Assembly: GCF_934643285.1 (NCBI RefSeq)
Contig: NZ_CAKUBT010000023.1
Location: 1 to 21,219 of the forward strand
Length of the DNA stretch: 21,219 bases
Reading direction: 5' to 3'
DNA from: an uncultured Ellagibacter sp.
GTDB taxonomy: Bacteria; Actinomycetota; Coriobacteriia; Coriobacteriales; Eggerthellaceae
Shown here: positions 15,512 through 21,219 of the stretch, in pieces
Layout of the letters: each line of letters starts with the position of its first letter
Numbering within the stretch: position 1 is the first letter of the stretch
Notes under the pieces: generated by a model
Told to the model about the DNA's origin: nothing
Databases searched by the model: none
The model's input: the letters and a program-made list of their open reading frames with translations, nothing else
Translations under genes and position numbers: made by a program

Positions 15512-15597
15512 ATAATGTTCATATCGAGGCATTCCCTCAAGAACGCACTTCAAAGTTAGGAACGCACCCCGAAGTTAGGTACGCACCCAAAGGTAAG
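15512..15597 (-). promoter_or_regulatory. Three-dyad promoter of the EthD/MHS unit
   Basis: Three dyads at an exact 19-bp period: CGCAC-TTCAAA-GTTAG (15544-15559), CGCAC-CCCGAA-GTTAG (15563-15578) and CGCAC-CCAAAG-GTAAG (15582-15597). Reading the minus strand, the first is followed by TTC, the -35 TTGAGG (15535-15540), 17 bp, and the -10 CATTAT (15512-15517). A leader of about 130 bases would precede the EthD start. The rest of the 404-bp divergent gap (15377-15780) holds the AEC promoter and a small GC-rich repeat. Confidence 0.65.
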
Positions 15598-15622
15598 ACC
15601 CTCTTGACAAGTGTTTTGCGCG

Positions 15623-15646
15623 GGTGCGCAGGTGCGCGGGCGCGCG
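15623..15646. repeat. Three tandem 8-bp GC-rich repeats
   Basis: GGTGCGCA, GGTGCGCG and GGCGCGCG lie end to end between the two promoter arrays of the divergent region. They may be a slippage tract or a spacer setting the distance between the minus- and plus-strand promoters. Confidence 0.5.
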
Positions 15647-15654
15647 GAAAAAGA

Positions 15655-15702
15655 CTTACTTTGGAGTGCGTCATTGTCACCCGGACCGACTTTTCCTATC
15701 GT
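15655..15702 (+). promoter_or_regulatory. Dyad-controlled promoter of the AEC carrier
   Basis: One dyad, CTTAC-TTTGGA-GTGCG (15655-15670), then TCA, the -35 TTGTCA (15674-15679, five of six consensus bases), a 17-bp spacer and the -10 TATCGT (15697-15702). The predicted start is near 15709, about 70 bases before the AEC ATG. The geometry matches the minus-strand promoters of the cluster. Confidence 0.65.
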
Positions 15703-15780
15703 ATTTTGCTGAGAACGCAAGGCCGCTTCCCGGCCGCTTCATTTCCTTCCATCGTTTTTTGTTATCGGAGTTTTCAGCAC

Positions 15781-16764
15781 ATGAGCAGTATTTCCGGGGC
15801 CATCTCCCAAATGATCATCTTGATCTTGATCGCATGCATGGGCTTCGTCTGCGCGCGCGTCGGCTACATCGATGCCGATACGCGCGGGAAGTTGACGAAA
15901 ATACTCGTCAACATCACGTTGCCCTGCATGATTGTCGTGTCGGGAAACAACCTCGACGCCTCGCAGGTCGCCGATTTGATCCTTCTGGCGTTCCTGCTTG
16001 CCATCGTCCAGTTCGCGCTCCTTTTGCTTTGCGGCTGGTTTTGCAACGTAGTCCTCCGCACGCCGCCAGACCAGCGCTCGCTCTACCTGTTCATGGCCAT
16101 CTGCACCAACACCGCCTTCATCGGCCTTCCCATCATCTCGTCCATGTTCGGCGGCGAGACCACCCTGTTCGCAAGCATCTTCGTCATGGTTCTGGCGTTC
16201 TTCATGTACAGCGCAGGGTTCGCGATCCTCGCCGGCAAAAAGACCGGCTCCGACCGAGAGACGGGCCGCAACGGCTTCCTGTCGAAAGCGGCGGGCAGCA
16301 TAAAAGACCTCCCCTGGAAATCGATTTGCAACCCCTCGATGGGCTCCTGCCTTGTCGCGATCGCGCTGCTCCTTCTGGGAATCAAGATTCCCAACGTCTT
16401 GGCCAGCGCGATGGGAGCCTTAGGCGGAATCACCTCCCCTATCGCGATGATGATCGTCGGCTCGATCATCGCCGAGGCCGACTTCGGCTCCATCGTCAAG
16501 GAAGCACGGCTGTACCCAACCATCATCATCCGTCAGCTCGTCGTGCCCGTTACCCTGCTGTTCGCCCTTCGCGCCCTGGGAATCAACGAGTCTTTGGTCG
16601 TTGTGTTCACCATCATGTTCGCGATGCCAATCGGCGCGCTGGCCCCGTCGTTCGCCGAGCAGTTCGGCCACGATTCCATGCTCGCCGCCAAAGGCACGGT
16701 GCTCTCAACAGCCGCCGCGTTCGCTATTATTCCCCTGGTCGTAGCTGTAATGGCAATGCCTTAG
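15781..16764 (+). CDS. AEC (auxin efflux carrier) family permease
   Basis: A 327-residue membrane protein with about ten hydrophobic helices, the usual size for bacterial AEC/MdcF-type carriers. The opening SSISGAISQMIILILIACMG and the following GYIDADTRGKLTKILVNITLPCMIV are typical of the family's N-terminus; the conserved NxTLPC region and the mid-protein charged loop (residues about 155-175) separate the two halves. Bacterial members often move dicarboxylates or malonate-type acids, but the substrate here is unknown; import or product export are both possible. The ATG is chosen at the start of the conserved N-terminus, with GGAG ten bases upstream. It diverges from the EthD/MHS unit and shares the dyad type, which ties it to the cluster. 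Confidence 0.85.
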   Translation: MSSISGAISQMIILILIACMGFVCARVGYIDADTRGKLTKILVNITLPCMIVVSGNNLDASQVADLILLAFLLAIVQFALLLLCGWFCNVVLRTPPDQRSLYLFMAICTNTAFIGLPIISSMFGGETTLFASIFVMVLAFFMYSAGFAILAGKKTGSDRETGRNGFLSKAAGSIKDLPWKSICNPSMGSCLVAIALLLLGIKIPNVLASAMGALGGITSPIAMMIVGSIIAEADFGSIVKEARLYPTIIIRQLVVPVTLLFALRALGINESLVVVFTIMFAMPIGALAPSFAEQFGHDSMLAAKGTVLSTAAAFAIIPLVVAVMAMP

Positions 16765-16776
16765 GCGCACGTCAAG

Positions 16777-16831
16777 GATGCCGGCCCCAGATTTCTCCGA
16801 GACCGGTGTCAGCATCTGTTCCGTTTTGCTT
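16777..16831 (+). terminator. Possible weak terminator after AEC gene
   Basis: GATGCCGG (16777-16784) can pair imperfectly with CCG (16803-16805) and GCATC (16812-16816), followed by TGTTCCGTTTTGCTTT. The stem has a large internal loop. The convergent gap to 16919 also has GTCCC/GGGAC (16855-16870) inside TTGCC/GGCAA. Neither is strong. Confidence 0.25.
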
Positions 16832-16919
16832 TATAGTGCCACCCGACCGTTGCCGTCCCCATAACGGGACATCAGTTGGCAAGGGCCGCGAGGCGAGAAA
16901 GCCGCTGTAGGCAAGCTCC

Positions 16920-17531
16920 TTAGGCTTCTGCCGAAGTTTGCGCGGGCGCTTCCTGGGTAGCCTCCTGAGGCTCCTGCGCAGACGCGTCCTGGAAATCCTC
17001 CGCAGGCGCGTCGGCATCGCCGCTCTTAGGCGCGGCGTCCTTCCCAATCTTCGGCGGCTTGTAGTAGTCGCTGAAACCCTTCATGTACCAGAGGATGCAG
17101 TCCCCGCCGCCGAGGCGATCGTCTTTTTCCTCGGGGTGGCCGAACATGACGAAGTCGTCTTTCCTCGTTCCCTTCGAACGCAAGACGACATCATTGGAGA
17201 AGTCCCCGTAAACAGAGCCCCAGTCGCGCAAAAACGCGAGGACGTTCGCGAAGCTCGCACCCTTTTCCGTCAACGCGTAGTCGACGCGCAGCGGCTTCGT
17301 GTCGGTGACGATTCTTTCCACCACGCCAGCATCTTCCAGTTTCCCGAGGTGCTGGATGAACATCTTATGGGAAAGGTCATAGGGAATCGCTTTGCGCAGC
17401 TCGCTGTACCCCGCCCTCTTGCTCGGCATAAGATCGAGATACCAAACGATATACGGTTCCCATTTTGCCTTCAGCAAGGAAATCGTGTAACCAAGAGCGC
17501 AAGACTTGAAGTCCCCTTCTTTTTCAAGCAC
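16920..17531 (-). CDS. HxlR-family winged-helix transcriptional regulator
   Basis: A 203-residue regulator. Residues 11 to about 105 form the HxlR winged helix: the opening CALGYTISLLKAKWEPYIVWYL, a recognition region around SELRKAIPYDLSHKMFIQHLGKLEDAGVV, and a wing ending VDYALTEKG. Cys11 occupies the N-terminal cysteine position that some HxlR members use for redox or electrophile sensing. Beyond the domain lies an unusual tail (about 160-203) rich in Ala, Glu, Gln, Pro and Asp, probably disordered. The GTG at 17531 is chosen because AAGGAGG lies seven bases upstream; the in-frame TTG farther upstream has no ribosome site. It is downstream of, and in the same direction as, the DHA2 exporter, with its own promoter. 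It might control the exporter or sense a metabolite; targets unknown. Confidence 0.85.
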   Translation of the reverse strand: MLEKEGDFKSCALGYTISLLKAKWEPYIVWYLDLMPSKRAGYSELRKAIPYDLSHKMFIQHLGKLEDAGVVERIVTDTKPLRVDYALTEKGASFANVLAFLRDWGSVYGDFSNDVVLRSKGTRKDDFVMFGHPEEKDDRLGGGDCILWYMKGFSDYYKPPKIGKDAAPKSGDADAPAEDFQDASAQEPQEATQEAPAQTSAEA

Positions 17532-17577
17532 GTTGCAGCCTCCTTTGCATTGCGCATTTTGCAATTCCAAATTGGGT

Positions 17578-17605
17578 ATTCTAGCGTAAATGAGGCTAAA
17601 GGCAA
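17578..17605 (-). promoter_or_regulatory. Predicted promoter of the HxlR gene
   Basis: On the minus strand: -35 TTGCCT (17600-17605), 16-bp spacer, -10 TAGAAT (17578-17583, five of six consensus bases). It lies about 45 bp before the chosen GTG. No dyad of the cluster type is present, so the regulator seems to be controlled separately. Confidence 0.5.
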
Positions 17606-17640
17606 ACCGTCGTCAAGCAATTGTTGCCGAGAGGCTGATA

Positions 17641-17665
17641 AATTTTTGAAACCAATTTTTGAAAC
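17641..17665. repeat. Tandem direct repeat upstream of HxlR gene
   Basis: AATTTTTGAAAC occurs at 17641-17652 and again at 17654-17665 (13-bp period), in an AT-rich patch about 40 bp upstream of the predicted HxlR promoter. It could be a regulator site. The rest of the gap 17532-17815 shows no gene. Confidence 0.5.
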
Positions 17666-17815
17666 TGTAAGCGCAGGTCATTGGCCAGTGTTGGTGCCCG
17701 TCATATGGTAGCGAGACGAGTCAATCAGCCCTCCTCCCTCAATGGCGCCACGCATGTTTGTGGACGAAAGTGGGACATGCGCCTTTTCGGGCGGGTTCGC
17801 GAGAGCACTCAGGCC

Positions 17816-19237
17816 TTAGTTCGAAGACGCCCCGTTCGCTTCCCCCCGGCTGCCACCAATCGTCGCCACGACCACGACGATCAGGACCGCGAAAATCACT
17901 GCCTGCAAACCGAAGCTGACGTGGAAGCCGAGCAGGGACAGTCCCTCCGCTGCCGCGACATCGGCCGGAGCCCAACGCAGGGTCACTACCGCCATCAAAG
18001 CGATAAGCAGGTTCGACCCCAACGACCCGACGACCTGGCGCACGGCGTTGATGATCGCCGTCGCGTGCTTAGTCTCCGAATCATCCAAGCCCGTCATGCA
18101 GTACGCCGTCGTGGGCATCACGAGAAACGCCAGCCCGATCATGCGGATAGCGTGGGCGATCGCAACCCACACGACGGAAACCGACGAATCGAACGCGACG
18201 AACATGCCTGAACCTATCGCAAGCAGGCTCAGGCCCACCGACATGCAGGGAACCATCCCGAACCTGTCGTAGAAGCTGCCCGCCGGGGTGTTTGCAAAGG
18301 CGTTCGCCAAGGCTCCGGGGAGCAGCACGAACCCGACGGCGAGCGCCATGTTCCCGCACTCGTTCTGCATGAACAGCGATGCCTGCAAAGGACCTGCTAA
18401 AACGGCGATCTGGGCCAGCCCTGCGAGGATCACGCCAAGCGCGAACGTCTTGCGCTTGAACAGCCGAAGCTTCAGAAGCGGATTCGGAATCTTCAACTGC
18501 CGAACGACGAACAAGGCAAGACACGCCACAGCTCCCGCTGCGGGAAGCAGGAACCCAAGCGAGGCGAGGCCTTCGCGCTCGGCGACCGAGACCGCCACCA
18601 GAAGGCACGTAAGGCCGCCTGCGAACGACGCGCAGGAGAGCGGGTCAAGCTTCACGGGGAAGTGCGTTCCGATATCGCGGATGGTGAAGAAGGCGACGAC
18701 CCAGGCAACCGACGCCGCGCATGCCAGCATGACGAAGTTCGCGCGCCACCCCAAAAGGTCCGTCACGATTCCGGAGATGGTCGGGCCGAAGACCGGGGCG
18801 AACGCGATGACCATCCCCGAAAGGCCGAGCGCGAACCCGCGCCTTTCCTCAGGGTAGACCGCCACGGCGACCAACTGCACAAGCGGAATCAAGACGCCGT
18901 TGCCGCACGCTTGCAAAAAGCGCGACGCGAGGAGAACCGGGTACGACTGGGCGCATACGGCGATCACGCAGCTCGCGATGAAGAACGCCATCGCCACCAG
19001 GAACAGGTTGCGGATGCTGTATCGGGTCGTAAAGAACGCGATCATGGCGCTGACGCCGCCCAAGGCATACACGTAGCCCGTCGTGAGCAACTGGCCCGCT
19101 ATCGCATCGATCTCGAAATCGGCCATGACCGAGGGAAGCGCGGTCGTGAGCATGTTGTACGCCAAGTTCGCCACAAAGACGCTTGCGAGCACCACGAAGA
19201 AGGTGACGCGGTCGCGCCGACAAGACGATTCCTGCAT
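17816..19237 (-). CDS. MFS drug/metabolite exporter, DHA2 (EmrB/QacA) type
   Basis: A 473-residue membrane protein with about 14 hydrophobic helices, the size and topology of the DHA2 drug:H+ antiporters. The N-terminal ANLAYNMLTTALPSVMADF matches the usual TALPxI helix-1 region, and a motif-C-like stretch (MVIAFAPVFGPTISGIV) sits in helix 5, typical of exporters. The helix 2-3 loop is FTTRYSIRN rather than the usual GxLaDrxGrk, so motif A is degenerate. It probably exports a toxic substrate, intermediate or drug. The ATG has GAGGG seven bases upstream. The promoter has the same dyad and spacing as the catabolic units, suggesting coordinated expression; the downstream HxlR gene is a second candidate regulator. 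Exported compound unknown. Confidence 0.87.
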   Translation of the reverse strand: MQESSCRRDRVTFFVVLASVFVANLAYNMLTTALPSVMADFEIDAIAGQLLTTGYVYALGGVSAMIAFFTTRYSIRNLFLVAMAFFIASCVIAVCAQSYPVLLASRFLQACGNGVLIPLVQLVAVAVYPEERRGFALGLSGMVIAFAPVFGPTISGIVTDLLGWRANFVMLACAASVAWVVAFFTIRDIGTHFPVKLDPLSCASFAGGLTCLLVAVSVAEREGLASLGFLLPAAGAVACLALFVVRQLKIPNPLLKLRLFKRKTFALGVILAGLAQIAVLAGPLQASLFMQNECGNMALAVGFVLLPGALANAFANTPAGSFYDRFGMVPCMSVGLSLLAIGSGMFVAFDSSVSVVWVAIAHAIRMIGLAFLVMPTTAYCMTGLDDSETKHATAIINAVRQVVGSLGSNLLIALMAVVTLRWAPADVAAAEGLSLLGFHVSFGLQAVIFAVLIVVVVATIGGSRGEANGASSN

Positions 19238-19305
19238 GAACGAGCCCTCGCTTCCTTGAAGTCGCCCAGGAAAGATTGATGACGAGTATGCCGAGTTTGC
19301 TGTTT

Positions 19306-19353
19306 ACGATAGGTTTCGAGCCCGCGGCGGACAAGAACTCACCTCAAAGTAAG
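19306..19353 (-). promoter_or_regulatory. Dyad-controlled promoter of the DHA2 exporter
   Basis: Dyad CTCAC-CTCAAA-GTAAG at 19338-19353. Reading the minus strand it is followed by TTC, the -35 TTGTCC (19329-19334), 17 bp, and the -10 TATCGT (19306-19311), the same -10 as the AEC promoter. A further GTAAG at 19366-19370 lacks its partner arm. The remaining gap to the hip operators (19371-19450) shows nothing I can assign. Confidence 0.6.
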
Positions 19354-19450
19354 GGAAGGGCGGCAGTAAGGGCCGATGAGGAACGCGGCGGGGCAGCGAG
19401 CGGCGGGCGAGGCCGACACGGGACGCGACAGGTGTGAGCGCTCTATCCAA

Positions 19451-19519
19451 TTCGCAAAATATTGCGAAATTATTGACTCGCATAATTTTGCGAGTTAATA
19501 TTGTCGCAAAATTATGCGA
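19451..19519 (+). promoter_or_regulatory. hipBA promoter with three phased operators
   Basis: Three dyads TCGCA-N6-TGCGA at 19452-19467, 19478-19493 and 19504-19519, spaced exactly 26 bp apart. The arms of the first extend to TTCGCAA/TTGCGAA and of the second to ACTCGCA/TGCGAGT. They cover a promoter with -35 TTGACT (19473-19478), 17-bp spacer and -10 TAATAT (19496-19501). This fits HipB-type autorepression. The core AT-rich sequence contrasts with the GC-rich surroundings. Confidence 0.75.
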
Positions 19520-19557
19520 ATACATCATTCTTCGCAGACAAACGAGAGGAAATACTG

Positions 19558-19878
19558 GTGATAGACGCACTTGAAATCGGCTATGCGATTAAGGACCGCC
19601 GAGCAGAACTCGGTTTGACCCAGGCGCAGGTAGCCGAGGCAGCCGGAGTCTCGAAGCGATGTCTGTGGTCGCTGGAACTGGGTCAAAATCCTGGCGTTCA
19701 ACTGGACAAATTGACTGCCGTGTTGGGAGTGCTCGAGCTAGACCTGCGAATAGACAAAGGCGATCCTCCGTGTTTCAAGGCCCAAAAGGTAGAACTGGGC
19801 GCGAAGCCGACCGAAGCCTCTCCGCATTGCGACAACACCTTCGACGCCCTAGCGATTCTCACAGGAAAGGCAAAATGA
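19558..19878 (+). CDS. hipB: HipB-type antitoxin, XRE-family DNA-binding protein
   Basis: A 106-residue protein whose first 60 residues form a Cro/C1-type helix-turn-helix (IGYAIKDRRAELGLTQAQVA, then GVSKRCLWSLELG, then LDKLTAVLGVLELDL). A flexible tail of about 40 residues follows, which in HipB proteins contacts the toxin. The GTG start at 19558 is chosen: GAGAGGA lies seven bases upstream, and longer in-frame starts would run through the operator array. It should bind HipA and repress the operon by binding the three dyads upstream. Its stop codon overlaps the hipA start (ATGA), which supports translational coupling. The family call is secure; the exact operator match is inferred from position. 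Confidence 0.88.
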   Translation: MIDALEIGYAIKDRRAELGLTQAQVAEAAGVSKRCLWSLELGQNPGVQLDKLTAVLGVLELDLRIDKGDPPCFKAQKVELGAKPTEASPHCDNTFDALAILTGKAK

Positions 19879-21167
19879 TGCGCGAAGAATTGGACGTGCT
19901 GATTTCGGGAGAGCACGCTGGCATGCTCTCGCAAGACAACTCCGGCCAGCTTTCGTTTGCCTACCTTCAGGGATATCGAGGCGTACCGCTCTCCTCGGCA
20001 ATGCCGCTGTCGACTCGAACCTACCGCGACAAAACCGTGCGCCCGTATCTCTGGGGCCTTCTCCCCGAAGACCAGGCTGCAAGGAAAGCTGTTGCCGCGA
20101 ATGCAGAAGTTTCACCGAACAACCCCTTTGCACTCTTGAGCGTCATCGGCCTGGACTGCCCCGGTGCCGTTCAATTCTGCCCGCCAGGAGGGAATGCAGC
20201 GCGAGAGGAGAAGCTCATCCCCATCGACAATGCGGAAATCGCGCGGAGGCTTTCAGCTGGCCGCGAGGAAGGCTCTGGATGGCTCGCGAATAACGAGCAT
20301 TGGAGCCTTGGCGGCCAACAGAGCAAATTCGCGCTCAGAAGACAGGGCGGCAAATGGTTCTCCTGCGAAGGCGCGGCAGCAACCACGCACATTCTCAAAA
20401 GCGGCGTAAGGGGACTTTCCCATCAAGCCCTAAACGAGTATGTATGCATGCGCCTTGCCGCAGCCTGCGGAGTCAACACTGCCCAAGTCGAGTACCATGA
20501 GTTTGAAGGCGCAGGGGGAATCGAGCCCGCGATAGTAATCGAGCGATACGATCGTCTAACCAGCAACAACGTCGTGAAGCGGTTGCATCAGGAAGACCTC
20601 TGTCAGGCGCTCGGATGCCTGCCGGAAAACAAATACACCGACTCTGGCGGCCCTGGCTGCACCGCTGTCCTCGAACTTCTGAGGTCCACCGGCAGCACAG
20701 CCCAAAACAACATAGCGGGTTTTCTGCAAATGCTTTTTTTCAATTACCTCATCGCCGCGACCGATGCCCACGCGAAGAATTACTCCATCATGCTCGAAGC
20801 AAATGGGGGGCATCGGCTGGCACCCATGTACGATGTCGCTTCAATCGCTCCCTACGTAAAGCCCAGCACGCGGAAGACAAAGCCACCGAAACTCGCTATG
20901 TCGATAGGCGGAGAAAACCGAGTTGGATGCATCACGGCCAACAACCTGAGCAAGCTCGTAAGGCAGTCCCGTTTGGACGATGTCGGTATCACCCCCGAAG
21001 GCTGCGCCGAGCTGATGTCGCTCTATGCCGACATCATTCCCGCTAAGCTTGCAGAAGTGTTCGACCACTTGAAGGGCACTGCGTCCGCCCCATCCGCAAA
21101 AGAGCTCAGATCGCACATGGAGGAACCTATTGCACAACTATGCAAGAAGGCGAAAGCGCGGTTGTAA
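19875..21167 (+). CDS. hipA: HipA-type serine/threonine kinase toxin
   Basis: A 430-residue full-length HipA-like kinase (E. coli HipA is about 440). The N-terminal subdomain (residues 1 to about 110) is followed by the kinase core: SLGGQQSKFAL at 144-154, with Ser144 at the position of the autophosphorylated Ser150 of E. coli HipA; DAHAKN at 297-302 (catalytic Asp297, Asn302); and YDVAS at 319-323 (metal-binding Asp320). E. coli HipA phosphorylates glutamyl-tRNA synthetase and causes growth arrest; the target here is not known. All key residues are present, so the toxin looks active. Two ATG codons at 19875 and 19878 are both possible; the first overlaps the hipB stop. It is unrelated to the catabolic cluster and probably marks a mobile or stabilising element. 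Confidence 0.9.
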   Translation: MMREELDVLISGEHAGMLSQDNSGQLSFAYLQGYRGVPLSSAMPLSTRTYRDKTVRPYLWGLLPEDQAARKAVAANAEVSPNNPFALLSVIGLDCPGAVQFCPPGGNAAREEKLIPIDNAEIARRLSAGREEGSGWLANNEHWSLGGQQSKFALRRQGGKWFSCEGAAATTHILKSGVRGLSHQALNEYVCMRLAAACGVNTAQVEYHEFEGAGGIEPAIVIERYDRLTSNNVVKRLHQEDLCQALGCLPENKYTDSGGPGCTAVLELLRSTGSTAQNNIAGFLQMLFFNYLIAATDAHAKNYSIMLEANGGHRLAPMYDVASIAPYVKPSTRKTKPPKLAMSIGGENRVGCITANNLSKLVRQSRLDDVGITPEGCAELMSLYADIIPAKLAEVFDHLKGTASAPSAKELRSHMEEPIAQLCKKAKARL

Positions 21168-21219
21168 TTATTTGTCGCTACGAGACTCACGATCCACGCC
21201 TTTAGCCCCCGAAACGAAG

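Noticed and set aside
15544..15597. CRISPR array or plasmid iterons
   Set aside because: Units are only 19 bp with dyad symmetry, there are three copies, there are no spacers of 30 bp or more, and no cas or rep gene lies nearby. The link to -35 elements points to transcription control.
15604..15632. A perfect TTGACA in the divergent region as an extra plus-strand promoter
   Set aside because: At 16-18 bp spacing the sequence is GC-rich (GCGCAG) with no -10-like hexamer. The promoter at 15674-15702 is better supported.
17671..17815. A small gene or terminator between the exporter and the HxlR gene
   Set aside because: Short frames here have no ribosome site or recognisable content, and no stable T-tailed stem is visible after the exporter stop at 17816.

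Overview
This is a GC-rich bacterial window that looks like an accessory catabolic region of a gut actinobacterium of the Coriobacteriia, most likely Eggerthellaceae-like. That is an inference from gene content: several large flavin/Fe-S ene-reductases of the BaiCD/daidzein-reductase type, clustered short-chain dehydrogenases, EthD-fold proteins, OFA-type permeases and high GC. No rRNA, tRNA or marker gene fixes the taxon.

Layout. From about 220 to 15376 every gene lies on the minus strand. In order of transcription, right to left, these are: a tandem EthD-domain protein and an MHS-type MFS permease (14678-15376, 13234-14547, ending at a strong terminator); two sister ene-reductases and an OFA-type MFS permease (10785-12884, 8630-10690, 7235-8470, ending at a terminator); a canonical BaiCD/FadH-like ene-reductase (5153-7108); a diverged EthD protein (4300-4992); three SDR oxidoreductases (3307-4203, 2437-3192, 1623-2372); a small SnoaL-fold protein with the active-site pattern of bile acid 7alpha-dehydratase BaiE (1104-1595); and another EthD protein (276-1013) closed by a terminator. 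A plus-strand AEC carrier (15781-16764) diverges from the cluster. Beyond it, on the minus strand, are an HxlR-type regulator (16920-17531) and a DHA2-type drug exporter (17816-19237). The right end is a plus-strand hipBA toxin-antitoxin module (19558-21167) with its own operator array.

How the genes may work together. Uptake permeases, NAD-type SDRs, a BaiE-like dehydratase and flavin/Fe-S ene-reductases together resemble the oxidation, dehydration and double-bond reduction logic of bile-acid 7-dehydroxylation. The CoA ligase and CoA transferase of that pathway are absent from the window. The likely role is anaerobic reductive dehydroxylation or ring reduction of an unidentified alicyclic, steroid, terpenoid or polyphenol-like substrate. 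The substrate cannot be read from the sequence.

The most striking signal is regulatory. Ten copies of a 16-bp dyad (CNNAC-N6-GTNNG) occur at four intergenic locations. At five promoters the proximal copy lies exactly 3 bp upstream of a -35-like hexamer, which is 17 bp from a -10-like hexamer. Extra copies are stacked further upstream, mostly at an exact 19-bp period. This looks like an activator-controlled regulon joining the EthD/SDR unit, the ene-reductase unit, the EthD/MHS unit, the AEC carrier and the DHA2 exporter. No obvious cognate regulator lies in the window.
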